A stretch of 64,000 nt of DNA from Talpa occidentalis (GCF_014898055.3 NW_023601104.1:72585106-72649105); one strand, 5' to 3'. Counted from the stretch's first letter, positions 12,540 through 24,800 are shown. Notes: generated by a model from the letters alone, not told the origin. Translations and numbers: made by a program.

Positions 12540-13430
12540 CACACATCTCAAAGATAGTAAGAGTCAACTCAACTGGTAATATGATTGATTAAAAAGCCAT
12601 GAAGAAATAGTGCTGACATTAAAAAAAAGTTTATCACTTATCAGGGAAATGCAAACAAAATCACAATATGAGACCCCATCTCTCACACCTGTGAGAATGT
12701 CCCGTATCAGAAAGACCAGAAACAAGAGTTGCCGAGTGTAGATAAAAAGGAACACTTATACATTGTTGGGGTAATATGGACCAGTCATTTGCTATGGAAA
12801 ACAGTATGGAGGTTTCTCAAAATATTAAAAATATATTTACCGTATAGATTCAATAATTCCACTGCTAGTTATCTATCCAAAGAATACAGAAATATTAAAT
12901 CGAAGATATATGCATTGCTATGTCCATTGCAGCACTATTTGCAAAAGTGGAGCTAAGGAAACAACTTAAGTTCCCACTGACAGATGAGCGGATAAAGGTA
13001 TAAATATGGTATGTATTCTCAATGGAATATTATTAAGCTATAAAAGCAGATATAATGTTACTACGAGTGACAACATGGTAAAACTGGAATATTATGCTAA
13101 GTGAAATAAGTCAGAGGGAGAAAGACAAATGCCAAATGATTTCACTGATAATGTGGGATATAAAGGAACCCAACATAAAAAGACAAAACTAAAGCAAAGT
13201 AAATGCTTGGACTCTGACTGCAGAATTGAGAACACCAGATGGGGAGAGTGAGCATGGGGACAAGGATGGGAGGGGGCCCAATGAAATATGGTGGAGGGTT
13301 ATGGATGCTTTGGTTGTAGGTGCAGTGGGTAACATGCATATGAGAAGATATGAAGCTATACCCCTAAATCACATATAGTGCTATTCAACAATGTTACCTC
13401 AATAAAAAGTGATACAGTTAAAAATAAACA
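12540..13430 (+). repeat. L1 3' end (ORF2 end and 3' UTR), sense
   Basis: Continuous sense L1 3' wording: 'atcagggaaatgcaaacaaa', 'tatggaaaacagtatggagg', 'attgcagcactatttgcaaa', 'tgctaagtgaaataagtcag', 'gataatgtgggatataaagg'. It is followed by an AT-rich end near 13430. No intact ORF2 remains. Confidence 0.85.
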
Positions 13431-13509
13431 AACTGTGCTAAATCTTCTAAGTAATCTAACCTTTCCTCAGAGCAAAAGAAACTACCATGAATTTTCAAGA
13501 AAGACGTGA

Positions 13510-13646
13510 AACAAAGAGTTACCAAGAGTATAGAGAAAAAGGAATGCTTATTATGCATTGTTGGGGTAATGTAGACCAGTCATCCCCTATGGAAAACATG
13601 AATTCCAAGTTATAAAGATTCCTTAAATTAAAATAAAAAATATGCT
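13510..13646 (+). repeat. Second L1 3'-region fragment, partly repeating 12727-12830
   Basis: The block from 'agagttaccaagagtataga' through 'cattgttggggtaatgtaga' to 'ctatggaaaac' parallels the L1 text about 790 bp upstream, then departs. It could be a separate truncated L1 of the same subfamily or a partial local duplication. Confidence 0.6.
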
Positions 13647-13911
13647 GGGCCTCCCCTGGTGGCGCAGCTGTTGAGCGCTGGGCTGCAAAGCTACCCGCAC
13701 CCTTGGCAGCGCCGGTTGGATCCCCGGCCCCCAGCAAGGGTTCCCACATGGCGCGCAGACCTCTCCTGCCATGCCTGCTGCTCCCCTCAGCAGTGTGTTT
13801 TGTTGGTCTGCCTGTTCTGTTCCCCGCTCTGGCTCTGGTGAATTCTCTCACCCTCGTGCATTTCTGACTATACCCAGTGCTTGTATAAATCAATAAATAA
13901 ATCTTAAAAAA
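13647..13911 (+). repeat. tRNA-derived SINE, copy C (intermediate form, sense)
   Basis: Starts 'gggcctcccctggtggcgca', has 'gccggttggatccccgg' as B-box region and ends in CAATAAATAAATCTTAAAAA. It is bounded by the 16-bp target duplication aaataaaaaatatgct at 13631-13646 and 13912-13927. Confidence 0.93.
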
Positions 13912-14141
13912 AAATAAAAAATATGCTACAGTTTAGAGAATTATCTAGAGAGAATTTATTTTGTCAACACATGAAAGTATAAAAAGAACATTTTTGCAGA
14001 ATATTTGTCTTATTGTTATAGGTAATGTTTGAGGACTGTAACTTATAAGAGTTGACTTGAATGTATGTCTTTGTTTTCAAATTACATTTGGATATTTCTA
14101 TTTGATCATCTACATTCTGCATATAAAAATAAATGGTTAAG

Positions 14142-14449
14142 GGGCCTCCCCGGTGGCGCAGCGGTTGAGCACTGGGTTGCGAAGCTGCCCGCAGCCTCTG
14201 TGGCGCCGGTTCGATCCCCGGCTGCTCCCCGGCCACTGGAGGAGGGTCCCACATGGCGCGCAGACCTCTCCTGCCGCCCGCTGCTCCCCTCAGCAGTGTA
14301 CTTCGGTCCTTCTGCCTGCTCTGCTCCCCGCTCTGGCTCTGGTGAATTCTCTCACCCTCCCACGCTTCTGACTGTACCCAGTGCATGTATAAACAAAACA
14401 AACAAACAAATAAATAAAAAATAAATAAAGCATGCCTCTATAAAAAAAA
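14142..14449 (+). repeat. tRNA-derived SINE, copy D (young form, sense)
   Basis: One of the best-preserved copies. The head 'gggcctccccggtggcgcag' holds the A box (tggcgcagcgg), and 'gccggttcgatccccggc' the B box. The body of about 250 bp ends at 'cagtgcatgtataaa', followed by a CAAA/TAAA-rich tail and the 'agcatgcctctataaaa' extension. The 17-bp duplication aaaaataaatggttaag flanks it (14125-14141 and 14450-14466). Confidence 0.95.
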
Positions 14450-14469
14450 AAAAATAAATGGTTAAGTGC

Positions 14470-17400
14470 AAAAATGAATGTTAGTTCCAATTCTTCCAAT
14501 GCTTGATTCTATTTCTGTCTAGAATTTGACAAATTAAATATAGATATAGACACATACTTTGGGTAATACTGATATATTCACTTTTTTATTCAACAAGTAT
14601 TAATAAAACACTTGCTGTGTTTTAGACACTATATTTTAAGTCTTCTGCTTTACTGGTGTATATTTTTTGATATAGGAAATAAACAAGCCATTAGTGGGGA
14701 TGGTGTGTGTATCTTTAAAAAAAGGTAAGATGTTGTAACATTTTTTGGGGGGTTTGGAAGTCAATCATTTATTCTTTCTGGCTTTCAGGGTCACAGTTTT
14801 GTTCTGGAGCCTACCCTTAGGGATAAATCCTAATTAGTTTAAGCCAGTAATGTTAATCCCATTCTTCTTGTCAGTGATTGATTTTGCAAGGGACAGGTGC
14901 CTTTATCTTATCTAATAAGATGTGCAAATCCTCCAGGGAGATTGCTGTCAGTCGTTTCTTCTCCCTTAAATGAGACAAATGAGAGAGATTACTAGTTATT
15001 CTTTTACACATAATTGCATGTGGCTGAAATTGAGGCAGCCAACCTGCTGCCATGATGAGAGCTAGCTTGAGGACAAAAGCTGACATGCAAGTGGGAATAG
15101 TAGAAAAATGAAGAGGGTTTTGATTTTTCATGGAATGATTGAATTAACTTTTGACAATTGAAAAATGGAAACTTCCTATTTTAAAAGTCATTTTGAGTTG
15201 TATCTTCTCTTACTTTGTATCTTAAAATGTAGGTAGGTATAGGTTGTCAGGGACTGTCCTGAAAAGAAGTGACATTTAAGTAGAGATCTGGGTTATAAGA
15301 AAAAGTTGAAGGACTTGCAATTCAGGTAGAAGAGATAGCAAGAAGGAACACCATGATGGGTGAAAAGTTGGCATTATGTGAGGATATACTGTTATTTCTA
15401 TTTTATAGTTGGATATATTGCTCATATGTTAACAGCTAGTGATTGAATTGAAATGACTGTTCTTTGTACTATATCATGCTGCCAGTCAATTATATATTAT
15501 ACACACACACGCATATCAATAGAAAGGACATATATTTCATTCTAATTTATAATTTATTGCAGACTGAAGGTATAGATACCAAGACCATATTCCTGGACCC
15601 ATTTGAATAGTATAAATTAATTGCATCTGTAAACATAACCTGGTGTTGTATCACATTGAATTATTGAGTTAAGGTGAGAGAGATACTCTAGATAGAAAAC
15701 TCATGAATATGATTATGTGTTTTCACTTCATAACTAGAAAGAGGTAATTTCTAAAATATTGGTTGGGTTGAGTGAATTAATCGTATTTTGTACTCATGCA
15801 TTCAGGATGCCTGGCATTTTAAATTCGTGTGTGCATGCACTGTGACCTTACTGATAAGCTATGTGAAAGTATGATGGATGACTCTGTATGTAATGAATGA
15901 AAACTGAATTGCATGTTCTTATTAGGGGTTCTCTGAAAATTTCTCTCCTTTCTTGCCCTTCCCTCTCACCCCACATGTTCTACATTTCAGTTACATTGGT
16001 TTCATTAAGTGCTTTTACATAAATAAAAATTAAAATCAACTTTTATTAGCATTAAAAGGTCATTTTAATTTATTATGCTATTTTTACCCACTTTTTCCTG
16101 AATTTTTTTATAAACTACCATTTTCCTATAGGCAAACTGGACAATAAGAAAGATATCAAATAAATTCTACAAAAATATTTAAAAATTAATCAAATGAGAA
16201 ACTAAAGGTACGGTTTTAGGTGTATGTTAATCTATAATTAAATTATATATGGTGGGGATCTTTAAATACTTTTATAATTGATAATTTGCTTTTTTCTAGA
16301 AGTTCTATTTATGTCTCTTTATCAGCTTGATGTATAAATATGTCATGTTTGACATATATAATATTATAGTAGTCATACATTAAAACATAAATAAATGACT
16401 TTTTCTGTTGAATTTTTTAGTTCAGTCCATTACATTGAATTACTTCAAGAAACACTCTTGTAATTTGCTTTAAATTTTGTTATGCCTCCTATTATCATAG
16501 TTATTCTATGACTAGAGTCATTAATCTTTGGGTTATGCGCCAGATCTGGTCTACAACTTATTTTTGTATAGCTCCTAATTTAAGAATGGATTTTACATTT
16601 TCATTTTTTTATTTACATTTTCATATTTTTATTGTAAAGAAATAAAAATAAAAACAATGATAGAGACTCTATGTTCCCCACATAATCTAAAATATTTGCT
16701 ATCTTATCCTTTTTAGAAAACATCTGATCCCTGCTTTAGGGTTTGTTTAACCCTAACTTCTAAGAAATCTTATTTCTTGGATTTCTGCTTTATGCCCTAG
16801 GTTTTCCTACCTGGCATTTTCATTATGTGTTGTGAGAACTCATAGGTCTTCCCTTTATACAGCCTTTGAGCTGCTGAGTATTTAACTTTCATTCCATTGT
16901 TAATTGTTTTTTGCCAGCTTCATACTGTTCAGCCAGGATCTTCTATGCAAATTTCTGGGGCCCGTTTTTTCCTATGCAGCTACTTCCTCTATAGTATAGA
17001 TTTTGAGGTTCTGTAAATTCCAACTACTTAAACTCCTTGAACTTTATTCTGTCTTCTCTTACCTCAGGAAGATGGCTGTGCTTTGTTTGGGTTATACTTT
17101 TTTGTGCCGGTGTTCAGTAAATTTTTTTGGCAAAAAGCTAGAGTGATTAAAGGCCTCCCTTTGATTGTTAATCTACTCTCAGGCATTACAATGTGACCAT
17201 TGTCCAATATTTGAAAACGGTTCTCTAAATTTTGTTTTGTTTTGTTTTGTTTTCTATTTTATATGTGGGGGCTTATCTGGTAGCTGTTGTGCTGTCATGG
17301 CTGGAGTGGGACTCACTTAGCAAACGTTAATAAAAATGCTTTTAAATTTCTAGTACAGTGTAAAATGAATAATTATAATTTTATCTATTGAATCCCTCTT

Positions 17401-17560
17401 TTGCTATAAGTTGAATTCAGGATAGATGTATAAGGAAATGTGCTTAAGATTGAATGTGTCTTGCATCTTGAATGCCTACTCTGTGCCCAGACTTTGTACA
17501 ACTTCTTGGGACCAAAAAAAATCCCCCACAAACTGAAGACTAGGTACTCAGCTTAGTGAA
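14470..17560. other. Non-coding, mostly unassigned
   Basis: Three kilobases of AT-rich sequence with no supportable gene. A TTTTG pentamer run lies at about 17230-17252 and short CA runs near 15500. An 86-residue minus-strand frame at 14871-15131 shows no family features. Confidence 0.4.
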
Positions 17561-17564
17561 CCCA

Positions 17565-18030
17565 TGTGTTAATTACCTATTGCTGTGTGACAAATTGCCC
17601 TGAGATTAAGTGGCTTAAGCAACATTTATTATATGGTGGTCAGGAATCCAAGCATGACTTAGCTGGATCTTCTTGGTCAGGATGATTCAAAAGCCTGAAA
17701 TCAACATGTGGACCAAGACAGTTATATTGAGGCATGACTGATGAAGAGCCATTTCCAAGCTCACTCACATGGTTGTTGGCAGAATTTCGGTTCCTTTCCA
17801 CACAATCCTCTTCATAAGGCAGCTTACAATATGGTAGCTTATATCATCAGAGTGAACAAGCAGAGAGAATGTTAACAAGACAGAAGTTTCTGTCATTTGT
17901 AACTTTATCTCAGAAGTGAAATCCTATCACTTTTGTTGTAATCCATTTAAGAAACAAGTCACTAAGGTCCAGCTAACACTCATGAGAAAGTATTAATATA
18001 GGGCACAGGAATCATTGGCAGCCATTTTAG
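17565..18030. repeat. Old mammalian interspersed repeat, family not assigned
   Basis: Recognisable repeat text ('ttgctgtgtgacaaattgcc', 'gtggcttaagcaac', 'tccaagctcactcacatggt', 'ggcagcttacaatatggtag', 'gaagtgaaatcctatcactt') found widely in mammalian genomes. I know the wording but not its family name with certainty. Similar but more decayed text lies at 24420-24800 and 36470-36720. Confidence 0.6.
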
Positions 18031-18091
18031 AAATTGCCTACAGTAACATATGACATATAAATTATATAAAATATTATAGTTGGGTCTATAA

Positions 18092-18092
<1 letters not shown>

Positions 18093-18124
<32 letters not shown>
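18093..18124. repeat. (TA)n microsatellite
   Basis: Sixteen uninterrupted TA units. Confidence 0.95.
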
Positions 18125-18127
<3 letters not shown>

Positions 18128-18937
18128 CAGATAAAGACATTGAAGCTCAGTTAGGTTGCTTAGTTATGATATAACAGGACCAAATCTCTAGACTTTGTCA
18201 ATTTCAGTGTGCATTAATTATGAATGGGGGAAAAGTTTTACACCTGCTGTTTTAAAGCATGCTTAAGAAAATTATACATAAAGCCAATTTTTTTTTTTTT
18301 TAGCTTTGACTTCTTTCTTGTTGATGTCATTTTAAAATATTGGCTAGGAAAGTTTGAAAAAAATTTCTCTGACTCTGAAAACAGAATTGAAATGATGCTG
18401 TTAATTATGAAAATGTAGTAATTAAAAATCTTGGATATTTTTGATGGTGGTTTATAAAAACTTAAATTTCTTTATATAACAAAATTTATGTTTCTATAAA
18501 GTTTTTGTTTCTATTCCTTACACTTTTGATGACTTGAAATATTTATGATAGTTTTTGTTCTGATTCTAGTAAAATGTTAAATAGCCCATCTTTTTTTTAC
18601 TTGTAATTTAAATGATTCTTGTCTAGAATCTGTCTTTTCTCTTTAGTGTCACAGTTATCTAAGTTAACTTTTGCTATGAAGGGAAAGAAAATTAATTATT
18701 GACAGTTGGAATTAACTAGGTTATATTATAGGGCTAAACTATATTGTGATGACATTTTACAATGTGGCATATTTTGTCACAAACAGTATTATTGACTCAA
18801 ATGTTAATGCTTATCTTATTGACTATCAAAGTGGATTCATTATTTATTTTTAATGTGAATTTCTGCATTTTTTCTATGTAACATGAAAAATAGAACCACA
18901 TGATTACATCTCTTACTGACATGTGGAATAAACTTTT

Positions 18938-19207
18938 TTTTTTTAAGATTAATTTATTTTTATACAAGAGCTGGGGTACAGGCTAGAGGTGCAGGAGGGT
19001 AAAAGCATTCACCAGAGACAGAGCAAGGAGCAGAACAGGCAGATGGACCGATATACACTGCTGAGGGGAGCAGCGGGTGAGGCAGGAGAGGTCTGCCAGG
19101 CCATGTGGAAATCTCCCTGGCTGGCTGGGAATAGAACCTGCGCTGCAGAGGCTGCAGACAGCTTTACAACGCTGAGCTCAACCCGCTGTGCCACCAGGGA
19201 GGCCCTT
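18938..19207 (-). repeat. tRNA-derived SINE, copy E (old form, antisense)
   Basis: Reads on the + strand from a T-run and 'aagattaatttatttttata' through 'ctgaggggagcagcgggtga' to 'gccaccagggaggccc'. The target duplication gaataaactttt is at 18926-18937 and 19208-19219. Wording around 'gagctggggtacaggct' places it in the old subfamily. Confidence 0.92.
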
Positions 19208-19219
19208 GAATAAACTTTT

Positions 19220-20605
19220 AATCTGTTTTTTTGGTGAATAGATGGGGATGCCTGTAAATATTTGAAGAGCAGGGTTTTGAAAAAAAGAATAAACAGTGGA
19301 GTCAATAGAAAGTGTTCTTGATAGACTTAAGAACAGATAGTAAAACAACAGACAACCACTACGTTTTCATTTGGATTATTGCTTTTTTATTTGGTTCTCA
19401 AATAATTCTCGGTATATATTTTTTCCCATTGTGTGTTTAAGGCAGTGTTCACCAGTAACAATGAAGAAAAAAGTATGGGAATAAATGGGAAGGAAGTAGA
19501 CTGTGTCTAGGACACTTATTTGCAGAGATTTTCTTCTTTTTAAATACTTGCCCACTTAAAAGTAATTTAATTTTGAGCTGCAAAAGTAGAAAATAGCAAC
19601 TCTGTGCTACAATTTTTGAAACCTCTTTTCCAACTTCTCTATCTAGTAACAACTGTTTAATTTGTGGTTAAGTGCCACATCTAGTCTTGTATATAGAAAC
19701 TATTTCTTGCCTTTTCTCCTCTTTTACAAGGACTCTGTGCATAGAGATAAGACTGCTCTTAGATAGCTCTGAAAATCAAATGGTGTTAAAAATTTTATTT
19801 TTGCCTACAGATTTTCTCTTTAGGGAGAACATTTTATTTTTTCAAAGGAAATTTTAAGCCTAATGATGGAGACGTGACAAATGAAACCCGTAATGAAGCC
19901 TGAGAAAGCATGTATATTTGTAGTTTAAGATGCACAGTAACTAAGATTTAACTAGTATTAGCTATCTGCTGCAATTGGTGATATTTTAAGTAAATTATTA
20001 GGAAGAAACAATGTAGCTTGATCTATATGAACTTTGCTGTGATCTTTGGGATGGTTGCCAGCTGCTTAATGGCTGTGATAACCCTTTTTTGGCAAATATG
20101 CTTGTCACCTTTAGATTTTATCCTAAAAGTGACAATTTGTCTGTCACCTGCAGAGTTAAGTGGGGTAATAACAGTGAGATGGGGGGGGATGCTGTTGAGA
20201 ACTTGTAAGGATGAATTTGATCATGCAGAGAACATATTTCTTTTTGAGGTAGTAGAGACACTCCAAAAATATTCATTTGAATATATTTTTGTCCAGTTTT
20301 GATTTATTATCCAAAGATACAATCTTTTAATCTTTTTATATGAGCTGTTACACAATAAGAAGAAAAAGTGATGATGGTATTGAAATGACTTTCAGACTTA
20401 GAGTTAATGAATTTCTCTGGTAGAGAACTAATGTCCATATTTGATTTGAGATATATGTTTAATAGCTTTTACTTTTTACTTATTAGGCAGTTAGGTTATT
20501 TGAAAACCATGTCAGAAATAAACACCGATGTTTCCTTTAACTCCATGATTCTTGGCATATCCTATTTTACATAGTCTAAATAATGTTTTTTTACTCTTTC
20601 CACAG
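19220..20605. other. Non-coding intron upstream of the FUT8 start-codon exon
   Basis: No repeat that I can name. The last bases form a good splice acceptor: a T/C-rich tract ('tttttttactctttccacag') ending in AG at 20604-20605. The 94-residue frame at 20018-20302 is not part of FUT8 and has no motif. Confidence 0.55.
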
Positions 20606-20835
20606 CATGTAGAGTCCATGCAGCACAGGACAGTAAGGCTTCCTACGCAAACCACCAGGAGGAGCTCTTTGAAAGATTCACCCCAGGACCACCAGAGAGA
20701 CTAATTTGTCTGAAGAATCATGTGTTGAAACAACAGAAAGCTACTATACTACCTTTGCACCACCTAAAAAAAAATTACCATGTTTTCAATTCTTTGAGCT
20801 CCAGGAAATCAGGAGAGTGAGTTGAAAATTTGAAA
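20606..20835 (+). other. FUT8: FUT8 5' untranslated leader (last leader exon segment)
   Basis: The sequence between the acceptor at 20604-20605 and the start codon resembles the mammalian FUT8 leader as I remember it ('gaggagctctttgaaag', 'ctgaagaatcatgtgttgaa', 'ttgagctccaggaaatcagg'). It contains four upstream ATGs. 20607-20612 is ATG directly followed by TAG. 20618-20704 is a 28-codon uORF. 20720-20728 (ATG TGT TGA) and 20780-20797 (five codons) are the other two. The exon could begin elsewhere in some transcripts, because FUT8 is known to use several leader exons; only this acceptor is visible here. Confidence 0.75.
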
Positions 20836-21038
20836 ATGCGGCCATGGACTGGCTCCTGGCGTTGGATTATGCTCATTCTTTTTGCATGGGGGACTTTGCT
20901 ATTTTATATAGGTGGTCACTTAGTACGAGATAATGACCACCCTGATCACTCTAGCAGAGAACTGTCCAAGATTCTGGCAAAGCTTGAACGTTTAAAACAG
21001 CAAAATGAAGACTTGAGGCGAATGGCTGAATCTCTCCG
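20836..21038 (+). CDS. FUT8: FUT8 alpha-1,6-fucosyltransferase, first coding exon (residues 1-68)
   Basis: Encodes the N terminus of the Golgi type II enzyme that transfers fucose from GDP-fucose to the innermost GlcNAc of N-glycans (core fucosylation, GT23 family). The protein begins [10 protein letters not shown], the conserved FUT8 start. Residues about 9-30 ([18 protein letters not shown]) form the signal-anchor membrane helix. From about residue 40 a heptad-like, charged stretch ([18 protein letters not shown]) begins the coiled-coil stem. The ATG at 20836 is chosen because it gives the family's N terminus and has A at -3; a frame extension to a TTG at 20830 is not a real start. The exon ends at 21038 before a GTATGT donor, splitting codon 68 (CG|G) with the next exon at 62599. 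The catalytic and SH3 domains lie beyond the window. Confidence 0.97.
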
Positions 21039-21044
21039 GTATGT

Positions 21045-22015
21045 TTTCAAAAGCTGAAGAAAGAATGATGAAATTTGCATGCTGTTTTTAGGTGCAGGGC
21101 CTTTTTCAACTATTAAGAGTAACTTATTCCTATAAACTGCTAATTTTTGCAAAAATTTTTAGTATCTTAGTAAGGTAATTTTTATGCCAGTGATATCACT
21201 ATATATTTAATTGTGGAGAATTTCTCCATAGTGGCAAATCTTATTTTACATAGGAATTTTAATATAGAAAAACTATGCTGTTTAATTTACGTACTTATAC
21301 TTTATTTATAATCATCAGCATTTTTGATAGTTTGACATATTAAACTACAAGCTATGATTTAAGTTAGTGTATATTAAGTTAGTATATAACAGACATTAGA
21401 ATAATTGAGAGATTGTTAGTCTAACTATAACTTATTAAAATGAGGAAACAAAAATTCATCTTTAATATATATCTTTATATAGAAACTAGATCTAGAGTCT
21501 AGGGAATTATTATCAGTGCTATATCTTTTCTCTTATAAAATGTGACATACATCTGTTAGGAGGTATTAACTGTTTGGAAAAAAAAAGTCAGTAGTAAGTG
21601 AACATAGTGTTAAATAATCTGTATTTGATTTCAAAGTTAGCTTAGAAATTCCCCGTATCTTATAATTCTGCTACTTTATATATTTAAAGTTTCTTAAGAG
21701 TAGATTTGAGAAGATGAAGATTTGAGAGTCAAAACTCTAGGAGGTGGTAACTGACCCTAAGGGAAGTAGTGTAGAGAAAAAGAACACAATTTATTTCTCC
21801 TTGAGAAATAAATACACAAGTGGAAACATCCTGTAGTGTATATATAGGGCCTTAAATGAATGGGGATGGAGAGGGACAAAGGACTATGTTGTAGAAGCTG
21901 AGGAGCATTCTGTGAAGGAAGAATGTAGCTGATGGTTGTTATATGCCCTTGAGGTTGTAGAGATGACCTCCATGGTCCTCCCATTCCCCTGCCTCCCCGC
22001 CTCACTGCGATTCAC
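21045..22015. other. Intronic, no element recognised
   Basis: AT-rich proximal intron. I see no repeat family or open frame of note. Confidence 0.4.
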
Positions 22016-22019
22016 ATTT

Positions 22020-22265
22020 TAAAATAAAGTTTTTATTGATTTACCATTGGTTTACAATACTATACAAGTTTAAGAAGTACGGCTTTATACTTTGGTTTTA
22101 CACACACACACACACACAAACACACAAACACACAAACACACACACACACACACCCATCCATCACCAAAGTTCCAGGTCATTCTCCACTATCAAGATTAAC
22201 CCCTTCTACCTGTTCCTCCCACCTCACAGTTATCTTTTGTTTAATTCTATACTTTTTTCTTCACC
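22020..22265 (-). repeat. L1 3' UTR, antisense, containing a CA microsatellite
   Basis: 'tttttattgatttaccattg' and 'tatacaagtttaagaagtac' are antisense L1 3' UTR text, followed at 22100-22154 by a CA repeat with CAAA interruptions, then 'catccatcaccaaagttcca' and a pyrimidine-rich block. Confidence 0.65.
22100..22154. repeat. (CA)n microsatellite with periodic CAAA interruptions
   Basis: About 55 bp of CA units broken regularly by CAAA, inside the L1 fragment. Confidence 0.95.
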
Positions 22266-22544
22266 ATAATATTATTTTTGGTCTTTGTATGTTCTTTGGA
22301 GGACAATCTTAGATGTTAAGAGTTTTACCCCCAGTGAATGAAACATCATCCTTATTGTTTGTAGTATCATGCAGTAAGGTACAAAGTAGTTATGCAATAG
22401 AAAGTGGACAGGTAACTTCTTGAATTTGTGCGTCATTCTTTTTCCCTTGCTGGGAAGGGCCAAAGAGGATCATGGAGAATGTGATCTTCTGGTAGAATTT
22501 TAATCATTTTTTATGATTTAGATTGGTAATGTAGAGGTTAGTGA

Positions 22545-22720
22545 TTATGGCTGTTGTTCATTGAGAGTTTATCACATACTGGGTAGTTTACAAGGATTCT
22601 GCATAGACTTTTCTCATTGAATTCTACAACATCCTTATGAAATGCTGGTATTGTTTTCATAAACATTTTATAAATGAAGGTCATACTTTTTGCAAGCTTC
22701 AGTACTGATATTTCAGTTGG
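22545..22720 (+). repeat. MIR SINE fragment
   Basis: MIR-type wording: 'ttgagagtttatcacatact', 'ctcattgaattctacaacat', 'cattttataaatgaaggtca'. Confidence 0.6.
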
Positions 22721-22724
22721 CTTC

Positions 22725-23495
22725 CTTATGACTGCCAAGTATCTTGTTTTAATTGCTTGAAGGAAAACTTGCCTTTAATATGGGTTGTTCCTTCTGCAAA
22801 ACAGTCTTCTGGTCTTTTAAATTACTTTGGGTCTTTAAGTTCTTTAATGTTGAAATTAAATTCTTAACTATTACATTCAAATGTATAATAGTTTCTAAAA
22901 GCTGAAACACTTAACACATCATACTGTGATATCCTAAGTACAATTTGAAAATACAGATGGAGCACAGGAACCCATTTTTATCTATAGATGTGTAATTTCA
23001 GGAAAATAAGTATTTTCTTTCATTTGGGCAGAAAACCTCCTTAAACTCTTCCATCAACTTTACTGGTAGTGTTATTTGTGATTCATCCAAAAGGATTTCA
23101 TTTTAGAGACCCTGTTCTAAAAAGAACACTGGAGTGCTGCTGGCATTGGTGTTATTTTTCCTCTTATTGTAATATTGCACACTCAATTTGTTATTTTTCC
23201 TTCATATGAGGAAATGTTTTTAAAAGCCAGACTAAAAGGATTAATTCAGGTGTCTGTAAAACGGCCATTTCTTTAAAGCATTTAAATTGGAGTTGGAAAG
23301 CAACTAGAAGTCTAAAACTACTATTTATAAGATTCAGAACAATAATTTTAAAAGTTAACCAACCCTCTAGCTAGAATTTTCTCATTTTCTAATAGAGCTA
23401 CTAATTTAGTTTCCTAAATTTGTTTAAAAGTCATTACTCTGAAGAACTCAAATGTACAAAGTATGGGAAGTTGATAAGTATGTATGTCTGTATGT
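22725..23495. other. Intronic, no element recognised
   Basis: No gene or nameable repeat seen. Confidence 0.4.
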
Positions 23496-23499
23496 GTGC

Positions 23500-24370
23500 T
23501 TAATTCTACTTATTGGTGATTAATATTCATACAGTGAAAGTCACTGCTTTTCCCATACAGATCTATGAATTTTGACAAATGCTTATAGTCATATAACCAC
23601 CACCATAATCAAATTAAGGAAGAGTTCTCGCACCCCTTCTACCCACTCCAGCCAAGAGTTTTGTTGTACATCTTTGTACATCAAGTCTTTCCCTACCTTC
23701 TGTTCCTGTAATCCACTTATGTTTACTGTCCTATATTTTTCCCTTTCCCAAAATATCATATAAATAGAATTAAGCTGTATGTAGCCCTTTGAGTCTGGCT
23801 TTTTCATTTAGCACAGTGTACTTGAGATTCATCAGTGTTGTCTTGTGTATTGGTTGTTCTTTTTTTTTTTTTTTTGGCTGAGTTATGTTTTAATTATTAA
23901 TGCTAAATAGGATTCCATAGTATGAATACATCACAGTGTTGATTAAAGCAAAATCTATTCATCAATTGAAGGATGTTAAGATTATTTCCATTTTTTGGCC
24001 ATTATGAACAAAATTATATAAACATTTGTGTAAATGGTTTTTTTCCTTCTTGGGTAAATACGTATGGGATGGATTGCTGGGACATATATTAAGTGCATGT
24101 TTAACTTTGTAAGAAGCTGTCAAAATGATTTCCAGAGTACTTGTACCATTTGCATTCCCACCAGCAATGCTTGAGTGTTCTGGTTGCTCTCATCCTTGGT
24201 ATTGTTATTTTTATTATATCTGTTTTAATAGACGTATTATAGCTTTAATTTGCTTTCCATAATGATTAGTGATGTTGAACATTTTTTTAATGTGCCTGTT
24301 TGCCATTTTTCTATCTTCTTTGATGAAGTATCTGTTCAAATTTTTGCATGTTTTTAAAAATTGAGTTTTT
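23500..24370 (-). repeat. L1 3' end, antisense
   Basis: Long run of antisense L1 3' wording: 'catataaccaccaccataat', 'gtctggctttttcatttagc', 'gctgagttatgttttaatta', 'attcatcaattgaaggatgt', 'catttgcattcccaccagca'. No coding capacity remains. Confidence 0.8.
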
Positions 24371-24419
24371 TCTTAATGAATTCTTTAAAAAATTGGGGTT
24401 TTACATCCAGCAAAATTAT

Positions 24420-24800
24420 ATATAGTCATGTATATAAGACATAATAAAACCTTAGTGGTTTTAAACAGCAATTATTTAAGTTGGGGTCAGTTGTGTGACA
24501 GCAGTTATTTGGTACATGTCTGTTGTGGGTGGGCAGTCCAGATGACTGCACTCATGTATTTGGTGAGTAGCTGGGGATATCAGCTGATTCCCTTCCATGT
24601 GACTTCTTCAACAGGAAAGGCCAGGTTTCTTACATAGTTAGTGTTTCAAGGGGACAAAGCAGAAACTGCGAGCCCTCTTGAGGCCAAGCATCAAAGGTTG
24701 TACGGTGTCATTTCTACCACATTATTTTAGTCTGTGCAAGTCAAGAGAAAACTCCATATTGAGAGAATGGAGGGAGAGACTGTAATGAATTTGCAGTCTT
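24420..24800. repeat. Old mammalian interspersed repeat, decayed, family not assigned
   Basis: 'ataataaaaccttagtggtt' with 'taaacagcaattatttaag' and the later 'ctgattcccttccatgtgac' resemble the repeat at 17565, but with more changes. Confidence 0.4.

Noticed and set aside
14142..14230. tRNA gene from the A/B-box sequence in the SINE heads
   Set aside because: The boxes are there, but the head continues into a SINE body and A-rich tail with target duplications, and a proper cloverleaf with acceptor stem is not apparent.
20018..20302. 94-residue frame just upstream of the FUT8 exon as an alternative N-terminal exon
   Set aside because: It ends in a stop before the exon, has no splice relation to it, and shows no family resemblance.
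20830..21057. FUT8 start at TTG (20830) and extension to the stop at 21057
   Set aside because: The conserved start is the ATG at 20836, and codons after 21038 are intron (GTATGT donor); the real next codons are at 62599.
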